NCBI GenBank assembly: GCA_023450935.1
Contig: JAEXGH010000029.1
Coordinates: 89,106 to 153,105 of the forward strand
Direction: 5' to 3'
Length of the DNA: 64,000 nucleotides
Origin: Verrucomicrobiota bacterium
GTDB lineage: Bacteria > Verrucomicrobiota > Verrucomicrobiia > Opitutales > Intestinicryptomonadaceae
Below, piece by piece: positions 35,260 through 43,465 of this stretch. A model generated the notes under the pieces. That model was not told the origin of the DNA and ran no database searches. It worked only from the letters and a program-made list of their open reading frames with translations. The position numbers and the translations under genes were made by a program. Each line of letters opens with the position of its first letter. Position 1 is the stretch's first letter.

Positions 35260-35298
35260 GCGGGGCAGAATTACTGCTCCGCTTTTTTGTCGTAAACG
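35260..35298. terminator. Terminator copy 3 plus remnant of a Sel1-like gene end
   Basis: 39 bases here match the sequence at 33650-33688 exactly, covering the hairpin (35260-35268 / 35274-35282), six T, and the last codons of the Sel1-like genes read on the minus strand. The match then stops. This is the trace of a third Sel1-like gene that was lost or never completed. Confidence 0.75.
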
Positions 35299-35390
35299 GT
35301 GCACGCCGCGCTTGCGTGGTTACGGGGCAGGCGGCAATTTTTTATTCAAAAAAACTTGCGCAGGTTCACGTCTTCTGTATGTTAGTTTTT

Positions 35391-37691
35391 ATGAGAAACG
35401 TTTTAGTTGGTTTAGTTTTTGTATTGTCAATTTTTTCGGTGAACTGTTTTGCCGAAGACGCAATGTGGATTATTCCCGACGACAATTCGGCCAACGCGCG
35501 CGGCGCGTGGGGCGCGTTTAGGGGCGATGTGGAAATCGGCTCCGTCCCGTCTTCGATGAAGGCGAAAGTCGCCGCCGACAGCAAGTATTGGCTCTGGATA
35601 AACGGCAAGCTCGCCGTTTACGACGGCGGCCTCAAGCGCGGCCCGACCCCGAACGGCGGATATTACGACGAAATCGAAATAGCCCCGTTTCTCAAGCGCG
35701 GCGAAAACAAAATAGCGGCTCTTGTCTGGTTCTTCGGCAAGGACGGGTTTTCGCACCAAAGTTCGGGCAAAATGGGGTTCTTCCTTGAGGGCAAAAGCGG
35801 CGACGCCGAAATAATGACATCGAAAACGTGGTTTGCCGCCGTCCACCCCGCGTTCTCTTCCGCCGAAAATCCCCCGCCGAACTATAGGCTTTCAGAAAGC
35901 AACGTCCGCTTCGACGCAAACAAAAACACGATTGAAGGCTGGCAGACTGCCGATTCGGCAAAGCTTAAAAAGCTCGGATTCAAGCCCGCGATAACTTCGG
36001 CGTATATGGGCTGGTCGCCGTGGGGCGAATACCAAAAGCGGAATATTCCGATGTGGAAGGATTTCGGCGTGAAGAAGGCCAAATTCGTGCGCAAACCGCT
36101 CGACGCCGCGCGCGATGTCGTGGAGGCCGCGTTGCCATACAACATGCACGTGAACATAATTTTCGAAGTATACGACCCCGTCGGCGGAAACCTCGTTGAC
36201 ATTCTCACCGACCACACCCACTCGGCAAGTCAGATAAACCTGCGCGGCGAATATATCACGAAAAAGGGTTCGCAAAAATACGAGCTGTTCAGCTGGCTCA
36301 ACGGCGAAAAAATAATTCTGCAACTGCCCAAAGACGTGGTTGTGAAATCGCTAGAATACAGGCAGACGGGCTACGACACCGAATTCGAAGGCTCGTTCTC
36401 CTGCGAGAGCGACTATTACAACCTCTTCTGGAAAAAGGCTCTCGACACCCTCTATGTAAACATGCGCGGCACTTACTACGACTGCCCCGACCGCGAGCGC
36501 GCCCAGTGGATTGGCGACCTCACGTTCCTTGCGGCGGAAAGTTTCTACACGCAGTCGGTTTCGTCGCACGCGCTCGCGCGCAAGGGATTGCGCGAATTCG
36601 CCGCGTGGCGCAAGCCCGACGGCGTGCTTTACGCGCCCGTGCCCTGCGGCAAGTATTTCAAGGAATTGCCCGCGCAGTCGCTTGCGGCAATCGGCGAATA
36701 CGGGCTCTGGAACTACTACATGAACACCGGCGACGCCGACACGCTGGCGTTTGTGTATCCCGCAATGAAAGGCTATCTGGCGCGGCTGACGCAGGACTCG
36801 GACGGATTCACGAACGAATACTACGGCTCTTGGACTTGGGGCGACTGGGGCGTCAACAAGGACATCAGAATGATTTACGCGGCGTGGCACTACATCGCGC
36901 TTGAGTCGGCGGCCAAGGCGGCGGACGCTCTCGGCAAATCGGCCGACGCCGCCGAGTTCCGCCAGAAGGCCGCGCGTCTGAAAACGGGCTTCAACAAATA
37001 CTGGAACGGCAAGGCATACCGCTTCCCGACCCACAAGGGCGAAAACGACGACCGCGTTCAGGCTCTCGCCGTCGTTTCCGGCTTGGCGGACGAATCGAAG
37101 TATACGCAGATTTTCGACCAGTTTATGAAGCACTCCAACGCAAGTCCGTATATGGAAAAATACGTGATGGAGGCTCTCGTGAAGATGGGGTATGTCGATA
37201 TTGCGCTGTCGCGCTACCAGCTGCGTTTCTATTCAATGGTTGTGAGCAAAAAAACGTCTACGCTTTGGGAGGGCTGGGAGATTGGCGGATTCGGCGGCGG
37301 CTCTACAAACCACGGCTGGAGTGGCGGCGGGCTTGTCGTGATTGCGCGCGACATTTGCGGGCTTTATCCGCTCGAACCCGCGTGGAAAACATTCGCGGTT
37401 GCGCCCGAACCCTCCGTCTTGGGAGCTACTTCCATAACCGTCCCCACAGTGGCGGGCAAGGTAAAGTCGGCGTTCTCTGTTTCCGAAGGCGAATTCAAGC
37501 TTGAAGTTTCCGTTCCCGAAGGCGCTACCGCCGTAGTGTATTTGCCGAAGTCTGCGTGCGGAGTAATTTCCGTCAACGGCTCGGACGACTTGGCGAAATT
37601 CAAAACGCCCGCGAAGTTCGAGTCGGCGGCGAAGCGTTCGTTCGCGCTCCCCGGAGGCGACTGGAAAATAGTTGTCGGGCGGGAAAAATAA
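35391..37691 (+). CDS. Secreted GH78-type alpha-L-rhamnosidase-like protein
   Basis: This 766-residue protein has a signal peptide (MRNVLVGLVFVLSIFSVNCFA). N-terminal beta domains (YWLWINGKLAVYDG; LKRGENKIAALVWFFG) resemble the accessory domains of rhamnosidases. The six-hairpin catalytic barrel carries YDCPDRERAQWIGDL, matching the GH78 CPxRxExxGWxGD signature, and TLWEGWE further on. It should release terminal rhamnose from glycans in the periplasm or outside, but GH78-like proteins include other activities. ATG 35391 is chosen for its signal peptide over longer upstream frames. A second family member lies at 58727-61138. Confidence 0.8.
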   Translation: MRNVLVGLVFVLSIFSVNCFAEDAMWIIPDDNSANARGAWGAFRGDVEIGSVPSSMKAKVAADSKYWLWINGKLAVYDGGLKRGPTPNGGYYDEIEIAPFLKRGENKIAALVWFFGKDGFSHQSSGKMGFFLEGKSGDAEIMTSKTWFAAVHPAFSSAENPPPNYRLSESNVRFDANKNTIEGWQTADSAKLKKLGFKPAITSAYMGWSPWGEYQKRNIPMWKDFGVKKAKFVRKPLDAARDVVEAALPYNMHVNIIFEVYDPVGGNLVDILTDHTHSASQINLRGEYITKKGSQKYELFSWLNGEKIILQLPKDVVVKSLEYRQTGYDTEFEGSFSCESDYYNLFWKKALDTLYVNMRGTYYDCPDRERAQWIGDLTFLAAESFYTQSVSSHALARKGLREFAAWRKPDGVLYAPVPCGKYFKELPAQSLAAIGEYGLWNYYMNTGDADTLAFVYPAMKGYLARLTQDSDGFTNEYYGSWTWGDWGVNKDIRMIYAAWHYIALESAAKAADALGKSADAAEFRQKAARLKTGFNKYWNGKAYRFPTHKGENDDRVQALAVVSGLADESKYTQIFDQFMKHSNASPYMEKYVMEALVKMGYVDIALSRYQLRFYSMVVSKKTSTLWEGWEIGGFGGGSTNHGWSGGGLVVIARDICGLYPLEPAWKTFAVAPEPSVLGATSITVPTVAGKVKSAFSVSEGEFKLEVSVPEGATAVVYLPKSACGVISVNGSDDLAKFKTPAKFESAAKRSFALPGGDWKIVVGREK

Positions 37692-37735
37692 TTCCCTCCC
37701 CCATGGTATTCACGAGCACAACACGCATCAGGTAA

Positions 37736-39760
37736 ATGGAATATAAAAAAATCGGCAGGCGTTTATTTTTGAGCACTTCGGCGATGTCCCTTTTGGGCTA
37801 TACCGCGTGCGTTGCAATTCCGGAACCCGAACGCCCAACACGCGGCAGGGACGACCTTCCCAAGCCGATAGGCAAGTCGGCGGCGCGCAGTGAAATCGGC
37901 AGGCGCATAGAGGCGGCTACGCCCGCGGACAGCCGCATTCTGTTCAAAAATCCGCAGGCGTATACGCCCGCATCGGAGCGTTTTATGGACACGTTCAAGC
38001 TCGACTGCGACCTGCTTGTTGCGGGCGGCGGTTTGGCGGGCGTGAGCGCGGCGTTGGCAGCCGCCCGACACGGCGCGAAGGTTGTGCTTGTTCAAAACAG
38101 AAGCAGGCTCGGCGGAAATTCAAGCAGCGAAATCAAAATGCACCCGCTGGGTATTTGGGAGTTCAGAACGGGCTTCCGCGAGGGCGGAATAATCGAGGAG
38201 CTTAAGCTTGAGGACATCTCGGTGAATACCCAGCGTTCGTGGGAAATGTGGGATTTAATGCTCTACGACAAGGTCGTTTCCGAGCCGAACATTACTCTGC
38301 TTTTGGACACCGCAGTTTTTTCGGTCGAAACTGAGGGCGACAAAATTTCGTGCGTCTACGCGCGCTCGGACACGTCGCTTAAAATCTACAAAATCACGGC
38401 GAGAAACTACGCCGACTGCACCGGCGACGGGCGTCTTGCAATGGAGGCGGGCGCGGAAATGATGTGGGGCAGGGACGGTTCGGGCAAATACGGCGAGGAT
38501 TTGGCCGACGACCGCAACCCCCACGGCACGCTATGTTCTTCGCTGCTTTTCACCACCACCGACACCGGCAAGCCCGTCCCCTACAAAGCTCCCGCTTGGG
38601 CGAAAAAAATCACCGCTGCCGACCTCCGTTTCCGCGACCCCAAGCGCAACGGCTTCCAATTCGGCTATTTCTTCATTTCGCACGGCGGCCTCTCCGACAC
38701 AATCCGCGACACCGAGGTTATCCGCTTCGAGTTGCTCTCCGTGGTTCTCGGTTTGTGGGAATACATCAAAACTTGTGGCAAGTATCCCGAGACGGAAAAT
38801 CTCGCTCTCGACACCGTCGGAATGATTCCCGCCCGCCGCGAATCATACAGGATACGCGGGCTTCATCTTTTCACCCAGCACGACATCTACGGCGGCTGGA
38901 AAAACTATCCCGACCAAGTCGCCACTTGCGGCTGGCTTCCCGAAGACCAGCCCTCCGGCGGAATTTTCGAACCCGACGTCCGTCCCGTTTTGCGCACGCG
39001 CAAAACTTCGCCCTACAATATGCCACTGCGCGTAATGATTTCAAAGGACTTTTCAAATCTCTCTATGGCGGGGCGCAACATGAGCTGCTCGCACTTGGCG
39101 TTCTCGTGCACGCGCGTTATGTGCACGGGTTCGGTAATGGGGCAGGCGTTGGGAACGGCTGCGGCGTTGGCGGCAAAGCGCGGCGCGAAGCTCGCCGACT
39201 TCACCGAGAACAAAGCCCTTATCAACGAGCTTCAGCAGGAGCTCTTACGCGACGGGCAGATAATTATGGGCGTGCAGAATCTCGACCCGACCGACTTGGC
39301 GCGCAAGGCGGAAATTTCGTCGAACATTCCGAACTCAAACCCCGCCGCCATCAACAACGGGAAAATCTACGACGCCCTCAAAAGCGACGCCAACAAGTGG
39401 ATTGCCCCCCTCTCTTCAAAGCCCGAGCTTACTCTTTCTTGGCGCGCGCCGCAGAAGATTTCCAGAATCATTTTCAACTTCGACGCGGGGCGCAGGCATC
39501 TCTGCATAACCAAGGAGGCATCGCGCCGCCGTCTTGTTCTCGAAGCCCCGCAACCCGAGGTTTTAAAGGACTACGACGTTATTGCAACTCTCGCCGACGG
39601 TTCTAAAAAGACGATTATAAATCGCCGTGGCAACTACCAAAAGCGCGTAATCGAGGATTTCTCTCCCGTTTCGGCAAGTTCTATAACTGTCCGCCCACTC
39701 GCCACCAACGGCGACTCTCACGCGCGCATTTTCGAGCTCCGCGTTTTTTATAATTCCTAA
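37736..39760 (+). CDS. FAD-dependent oxidoreductase with Tat-type signal
   Basis: This 674-residue protein begins with a twin-arginine signal (GRRLFLSTSAMSLLGYTAC), with a Cys that may be lipidated, so the folded flavoprotein is exported. The dinucleotide-binding motif VAGGGLAGVSAALAAARHGAKV is followed by LGGNSSSEI. Other FAD_oxidored family traits are NYADCTGDGRLAMEAGAEMMWG and CTGSVMGQALGTAAALA. The C-terminal about 130 residues form a beta-rich domain (LSWRAPQKISRIIFNFDA) resembling a carbohydrate-binding type fold. It sits 45 bp after a GH78 protein. The last codons and stop (TTTTTATAATTCCTAA) are part of the dispersed repeat. Confidence 0.85.
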   Translation: MEYKKIGRRLFLSTSAMSLLGYTACVAIPEPERPTRGRDDLPKPIGKSAARSEIGRRIEAATPADSRILFKNPQAYTPASERFMDTFKLDCDLLVAGGGLAGVSAALAAARHGAKVVLVQNRSRLGGNSSSEIKMHPLGIWEFRTGFREGGIIEELKLEDISVNTQRSWEMWDLMLYDKVVSEPNITLLLDTAVFSVETEGDKISCVYARSDTSLKIYKITARNYADCTGDGRLAMEAGAEMMWGRDGSGKYGEDLADDRNPHGTLCSSLLFTTTDTGKPVPYKAPAWAKKITAADLRFRDPKRNGFQFGYFFISHGGLSDTIRDTEVIRFELLSVVLGLWEYIKTCGKYPETENLALDTVGMIPARRESYRIRGLHLFTQHDIYGGWKNYPDQVATCGWLPEDQPSGGIFEPDVRPVLRTRKTSPYNMPLRVMISKDFSNLSMAGRNMSCSHLAFSCTRVMCTGSVMGQALGTAAALAAKRGAKLADFTENKALINELQQELLRDGQIIMGVQNLDPTDLARKAEISSNIPNSNPAAINNGKIYDALKSDANKWIAPLSSKPELTLSWRAPQKISRIIFNFDAGRRHLCITKEASRRRLVLEAPQPEVLKDYDVIATLADGSKKTIINRRGNYQKRVIEDFSPVSASSITVRPLATNGDSHARIFELRVFYNS

Positions 39761-39960
39761 AGGGGCGGCAATCGGCGTAGCCGATGAGCCTTTGACTACA
39801 GTTGAAGTTTAGGTTTTCTGTTGGACGGCGGCGGGCTTTTTTATAATTCCTAAAGAGGCGGCAATCGGCGCAGCCGATGTGCCTTTGATATTGATTTAAG
39901 TTTATGATTCCGAAAGGGACGGCGATTGCCGTAGGAATGTGCCTATGGCTTTGGTTTAAG
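39741..39960. repeat. Third cluster of the dispersed covarying palindrome (reverse orientation)
   Basis: Two well-preserved members have cores ATCGGC-GTA-GCCGAT (39771-39785) and ATCGGC-GCA-GCCGAT (39864-39878). Each is preceded by TTTTTATAATTCCTAAAG and GGCGGCA and followed by GCCTTTGA. A decayed third member begins at 39902. Read in reverse complement they match members at 15680-15720 and 22290-22320. The first copy contains the stop codon of the FAD oxidoreductase. No gene is seen between 39760 and 40154. Confidence 0.85.
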
Positions 39961-39974
39961 TTTAGGTCTTGTGT

Positions 39975-40012
39975 CGGGGCGGAGATTGGGTAAGTTGTCC
40001 GACTCCGCCCCG
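39975..40012. terminator. 10-bp stem hairpin upstream of secG
   Basis: CGGGGCGGAG (39975-39984) pairs perfectly with CTCCGCCCCG (40003-40012) around an 18-nt loop. There is no T-run after it, so it may be a weak or factor-assisted terminator for upstream transcription or a barrier to exonucleases. Confidence 0.45.
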
Positions 40013-40153
40013 CATTTCAACTTTCGAAAGCAGAAAACTTGACGCGGCGGGGTTGTCCGAATTTCGAAAGAAAATTAAAAAAATTGTTGCTAAAGTCGGT
40101 CGAATTGCTAATTGTTGTTGTTTTTAATAAGAAAGTTTGAGAAATTAAACGTT

Positions 40154-40537
40154 ATGAGCGGTATACTTATAGGAATTTTCACTTTTGTTTTGGTAATTGT
40201 CTGCGTCCTTTTGGTGCTGGTAATTCTCATGCAGCGTCCCAACGCCAATGCGGGCATGGGTGCGGCTTTGGGCGGCGGCGCAGCCGAGGGTATGTTCGGC
40301 GGCGAAGCAGGCAATGTCCTCACCAAAGCTACGGTAAAGCTTACGGTTTTGTTTTTCGTGATTTCAATCGGGCTGTATCTCGGCTATATCGCAACAACGG
40401 GCGGCAGTGTTGTTGACACGTCGAAGCCGAACCTCTCTCTGACGGCGGTTTCAAAGCAGACCGACGCCAAGAAGGGCGCGGAACCAAAGCCCGCAGTTCC
40501 CGTAAAAACCACCGCAAAGCCCGCCGACAAAAAATAG
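40154..40537 (+). CDS. secG: Preprotein translocase subunit SecG
   Basis: This 127-residue membrane subunit of the SecYEG channel has two hydrophobic helices (GILIGIFTFVLVIVCVLLVLVILMQ and LTVLFFVISIGLYLGYIAT) joined by the Gly-rich loop GMGAALGGGAAEGMFGG, which is the SecG signature. The C-terminal tail is Lys/Pro/Ala-rich and longer than in E. coli. ATG 40154 is chosen; the longer frame upstream adds an untypical basic extension. It is the first gene of a run of five closely spaced genes to metY. Confidence 0.93.
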   Translation: MSGILIGIFTFVLVIVCVLLVLVILMQRPNANAGMGAALGGGAAEGMFGGEAGNVLTKATVKLTVLFFVISIGLYLGYIATTGGSVVDTSKPNLSLTAVSKQTDAKKGAEPKPAVPVKTTAKPADKK

Positions 40538-40540
40538 TAA

Positions 40541-41368
40541 ATGCGCAAGTTTATTCAATTTGTTTTGAGCACATTCATTGTGCTCATTTTTGTTTCGCAA
40601 GCTTTTGCGCAGGCTGTCAAAAAGCCGCGCTTTGAAAGCGGTATCGACTTGGCGCGCGCCGAGGCAATGGAGCGTTGGCGTTCCTTTACGGCGTCGTCGA
40701 TTGACGGTTCGCACTGCATGGGCTTGAGGATATTGCACCGCCCGCGCAGGGGCGAGGAAACTGTCTTTACGGGCACGATGTCGGTTATGCGCAAAGGGGC
40801 TGATTTATGGACGCGCCTTACGTTGCAGTCGGCGGACAATCCTTCGGGAAAGGCGGATTTTATCCTGAAAAATTCGCCCGCCTCTCCCGCTGTTTGGAAG
40901 TTTGAGGGCGGCAAATTTGTTGCGCTGCCGCGCGCCGACTGGCAAAAGCCCATTTGCGAGGGGCTGCTGTATTCGCCGTTCGACCTGCTTATGCCGTTTA
41001 AGTATTGGACGCCCGAATATGTCGGGGCGGGGCGCGTGGGCGGCAGAGGCGCGCATTTCTTCGAGCTTTCAAGTCCCGATTTTCCCGACAAAAAAGTCCG
41101 CGCCGCGCTCACGAGGGATTTCAACGTGCTCACTCGCGTTGAGATTGTGGATTCGGGCGAAGAGGCATCGCGCTTGGCGGACGTTGTTTCCGTCAAAAAA
41201 GTGGACGGGTTGTGGATAATCCGCGAGGCTTCCGTGAAGGATATGCGCACCGGCGACAAGGACATTCTGCGTTTCACGAAGGCCAAAATGCGCGCCGAAC
41301 TCGACGCCGACACGTTTTCGCCGTCGTCGTCGGGAAAAACAACTTTGCCCTTGATGGACGCGCTTTAA
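40541..41368 (+). CDS. LolA-like outer-membrane lipoprotein-sorting protein family
   Basis: This 275-residue protein has a signal peptide (MRKFIQFVLSTFIVLIFVSQAFAQ). The body matches the broad family of periplasmic LolA/LolB-like carriers: MSVMRKGADLWTRLTLQ, a short KFEGGKFVAL strand, LLMPFKYW, HFFELSSPD and a late DGLWIIREASVKDMRTG strand, all consistent with an unclosed beta-barrel that holds acyl chains. It probably transfers a lipoprotein or another lipid through the periplasm. It starts 3 bp after secG, linking export functions. It may be a relative and not the main LolA. Confidence 0.72.
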   Translation: MRKFIQFVLSTFIVLIFVSQAFAQAVKKPRFESGIDLARAEAMERWRSFTASSIDGSHCMGLRILHRPRRGEETVFTGTMSVMRKGADLWTRLTLQSADNPSGKADFILKNSPASPAVWKFEGGKFVALPRADWQKPICEGLLYSPFDLLMPFKYWTPEYVGAGRVGGRGAHFFELSSPDFPDKKVRAALTRDFNVLTRVEIVDSGEEASRLADVVSVKKVDGLWIIREASVKDMRTGDKDILRFTKAKMRAELDADTFSPSSSGKTTLPLMDAL

Positions 41369-41397
41369 TCAATACAATCATTTCCGAATAAAGAAGT

Positions 41398-42510
41398 ATG
41401 AAAGATTTATACCAAAAATTGGCGCGCACCTTGTGCGGGCATTCCACTAAAATAGCCTCGGGCGAGCACGTTTTAATAGAAGTGTCGGAAACTCCCGCGG
41501 CTATGGTGGAGGCGATTATCGACGAAGTTTCCGCGCGCGGCGCATTCGCGCACGTCAACATCACAAACCCGCGTATTTCGCGCAAGATGGCGATGTCCGC
41601 CACTCCCGAGGGCGCGGGGCTTGACGGCGATTGTTCGCTGTATCAGATGAAAAAAATGAACGCCTACATTTCCATTCGCGGCGCGGAAAACATCTTCGAA
41701 AATTCCGACGTTGCGCACGAAAAAATGGACGTGCTTTCCGCCGCGATGAAGGACTCGCTCGACTGGCGCGTGCGCAAAACCAAGTGGGTCGTCCTGCGCT
41801 GGCCGACGCCATCAATGGCGCAGTTGGCGCAAATGAGCACCGAGGCTTTCGAGAAATTCTACTTCGACGTCTGCACTATGGACTACGCCAAAATGGCGGC
41901 GGGCATGCAGGCAATGAAAGAGCTTATGGAATCGACCGACTCCGTCCACATCAAGGGCGAGGGCACCGACTTGCGCTTCTCGATAAAGGGAATGCCGGCT
42001 ATAGGCTGCGGCGGGCAGTTCAACATTCCGGACGGCGAAATCTTCACCGCCCCCGTGCGCGATTCGGTAGAGGGCTACATCACATACAACGCGCCCACCG
42101 TCTACCGCGGCGTCTTGTTCGACTCGGTTCGGCTGGAGTTCGAGAAGGGGAAAATCGTCAAGGCAATGTCGCCTTCAAACGGCAAAAAGCTCGGCGAAAT
42201 ACTCTCCAGCGACGAGGGCGCGCGCTACATCGGGGAGTTTGCAATGGGATTTAATCCGCATATAAACACCCCCATGCGCGACATCCTATTCGACGAAAAA
42301 ATCGCGGGCTCTTTCCACTTCACCCCCGGGCAGGCGTATGACGAAGCCGACAACGGCAACCGCTCGCGCATTCACTGGGACTTGGTTTGCATTCAAACGC
42401 CGGAATACGGCGGCGGCGAAATCTATTTCGACGGCAGGCTCGTCAGAAAAGACGGCAAGTTTATCGGCGCGGGAATAGAGCGTCTGAACCCCGACTACCT
42501 CAAAGACTGA
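41398..42510 (+). CDS. M29-family metallo-aminopeptidase
   Basis: This 370-residue cytoplasmic aminopeptidase of the AmpS/PepS/aminopeptidase T type removes N-terminal residues from peptides using two metal ions. The C-terminal metal-binding half shows [37 protein letters not shown] and RSIHWDL-type segments (RSRIHWDLV) that supply Glu and His ligands. Length is close to family average. It lies 29 bp after the LolA-like gene and its stop overlaps the rluD start (TGATG), so the two are coupled. Confidence 0.88.
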   Translation: MKDLYQKLARTLCGHSTKIASGEHVLIEVSETPAAMVEAIIDEVSARGAFAHVNITNPRISRKMAMSATPEGAGLDGDCSLYQMKKMNAYISIRGAENIFENSDVAHEKMDVLSAAMKDSLDWRVRKTKWVVLRWPTPSMAQLAQMSTEAFEKFYFDVCTMDYAKMAAGMQAMKELMESTDSVHIKGEGTDLRFSIKGMPAIGCGGQFNIPDGEIFTAPVRDSVEGYITYNAPTVYRGVLFDSVRLEFEKGKIVKAMSPSNGKKLGEILSSDEGARYIGEFAMGFNPHINTPMRDILFDEKIAGSFHFTPGQAYDEADNGNRSRIHWDLVCIQTPEYGGGEIYFDGRLVRKDGKFIGAGIERLNPDYLKD

Positions 42511-43463
42511 TGCCGGACCTCATTCGCACATACGTCCACCCCGAAGACGCCAAGCCCGACCGCGCCGACAAGCTGGTTGCGGCGTTCCTTGCCGACGAGG
42601 TTTCGCGCTCGCGATTGGAGGAGAGTTTCAGGCTCGGGAAAGTGAAAATCAACGGGGAACCCATTGTAAAAAAACGCAAGCTTTTCGGCGGAGATGTGGT
42701 TGAAATAGAAATTCCCGAACCGCCGCCCAGCGAGGTCGCCCCCGTTGACATTCCCGTCGAAATCCTGTTCGAGGACGACGACGTTGTTGTAGTCAATAAG
42801 CCCGCGGGAATGACTGTCCACCCGGGAAGCGGCACGGGAGAAGACACCCTTGTCCACGCGATGATGCACCACACGGGCGGGCGTTTGAGCATGGCGGGCG
42901 GGGCGATGCGCCCGGGAATTGTCCACCGCCTCGACAAGGAAACGTCGGGCGCAATGATTATGGCGAAGACAGACGCAGCCTATTACAGGCTTGTTGAAAT
43001 GTTTTCGGAGCGCGAGCTTGACAAGCGGTATTTGGCGATAGTCTGTGGCGTGCCCGCAGTCCGCAGCGGGGTAATCCGCAAGGCGATTGGCCGCCACCCC
43101 TTCTTCAGAACCAAAATGTGCGTGTGCGATTCCGCCAACGGCCGCGACGCCTGCACGGAGTGGTATTTGAGCGAAAAATTCGGCAACAAGGCAGCTCTTG
43201 TCGAGTGCAAAATCCGCACGGGAAGGACGCACCAGATAAGGGTTCACCTATCCGATATGGGGTTCCCCATCTTGGGCGACTACACCTACTCCTTCCAGAA
43301 AAACAAGCTCAAGGAAATTGAGCCGCCCGCGCGCGTAATGCTGCACGCATGCAAACTCGCGCTTGCGCACCCCACTAAGGAGGGCGAATTCATCGACGTG
43401 GAGGCCGCCGCGCCGAAGGATTTTTCCGGTCTTTTGCAAACATTGAAAAAAACATACATATAA
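42510..43463 (+). CDS. rluD: 23S rRNA pseudouridine synthase, RluD type
   Basis: This 317-residue enzyme isomerises uridines in 23S rRNA. Residues about 15-75 form an S4 RNA-binding domain (RADKLVAAFLADEVSRSRLEE, GKVKINGEPIVKKRK). The catalytic domain contains VVNKPAGMTVHPGSG and the active-site aspartate in GIVHRLDKETSGAM, then RTGRTHQIRVHL and ILGDYTY. It belongs to the RluA/C/D family; D subtype is favoured by the S4 domain and overall pattern but C is possible. ATG 42510 overlaps the preceding stop; metY follows by 2 bp. Confidence 0.9.
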   Translation: MPDLIRTYVHPEDAKPDRADKLVAAFLADEVSRSRLEESFRLGKVKINGEPIVKKRKLFGGDVVEIEIPEPPPSEVAPVDIPVEILFEDDDVVVVNKPAGMTVHPGSGTGEDTLVHAMMHHTGGRLSMAGGAMRPGIVHRLDKETSGAMIMAKTDAAYYRLVEMFSERELDKRYLAIVCGVPAVRSGVIRKAIGRHPFFRTKMCVCDSANGRDACTEWYLSEKFGNKAALVECKIRTGRTHQIRVHLSDMGFPILGDYTYSFQKNKLKEIEPPARVMLHACKLALAHPTKEGEFIDVEAAAPKDFSGLLQTLKKTYI

Positions 43464-43465
43464 AA

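Noticed and set aside
29969..35298. Type VI secretion or contractile phage-tail system
   Set aside because: No tube, sheath, spike, baseplate or PAAR genes are visible; only the effector-like and immunity-like parts are present, so the delivery route stays open.
38464..39606. 380-codon frame inside the FAD oxidoreductase gene
   Set aside because: Out-of-phase Arg/His-rich translation inside a gene with clear flavoprotein motifs.
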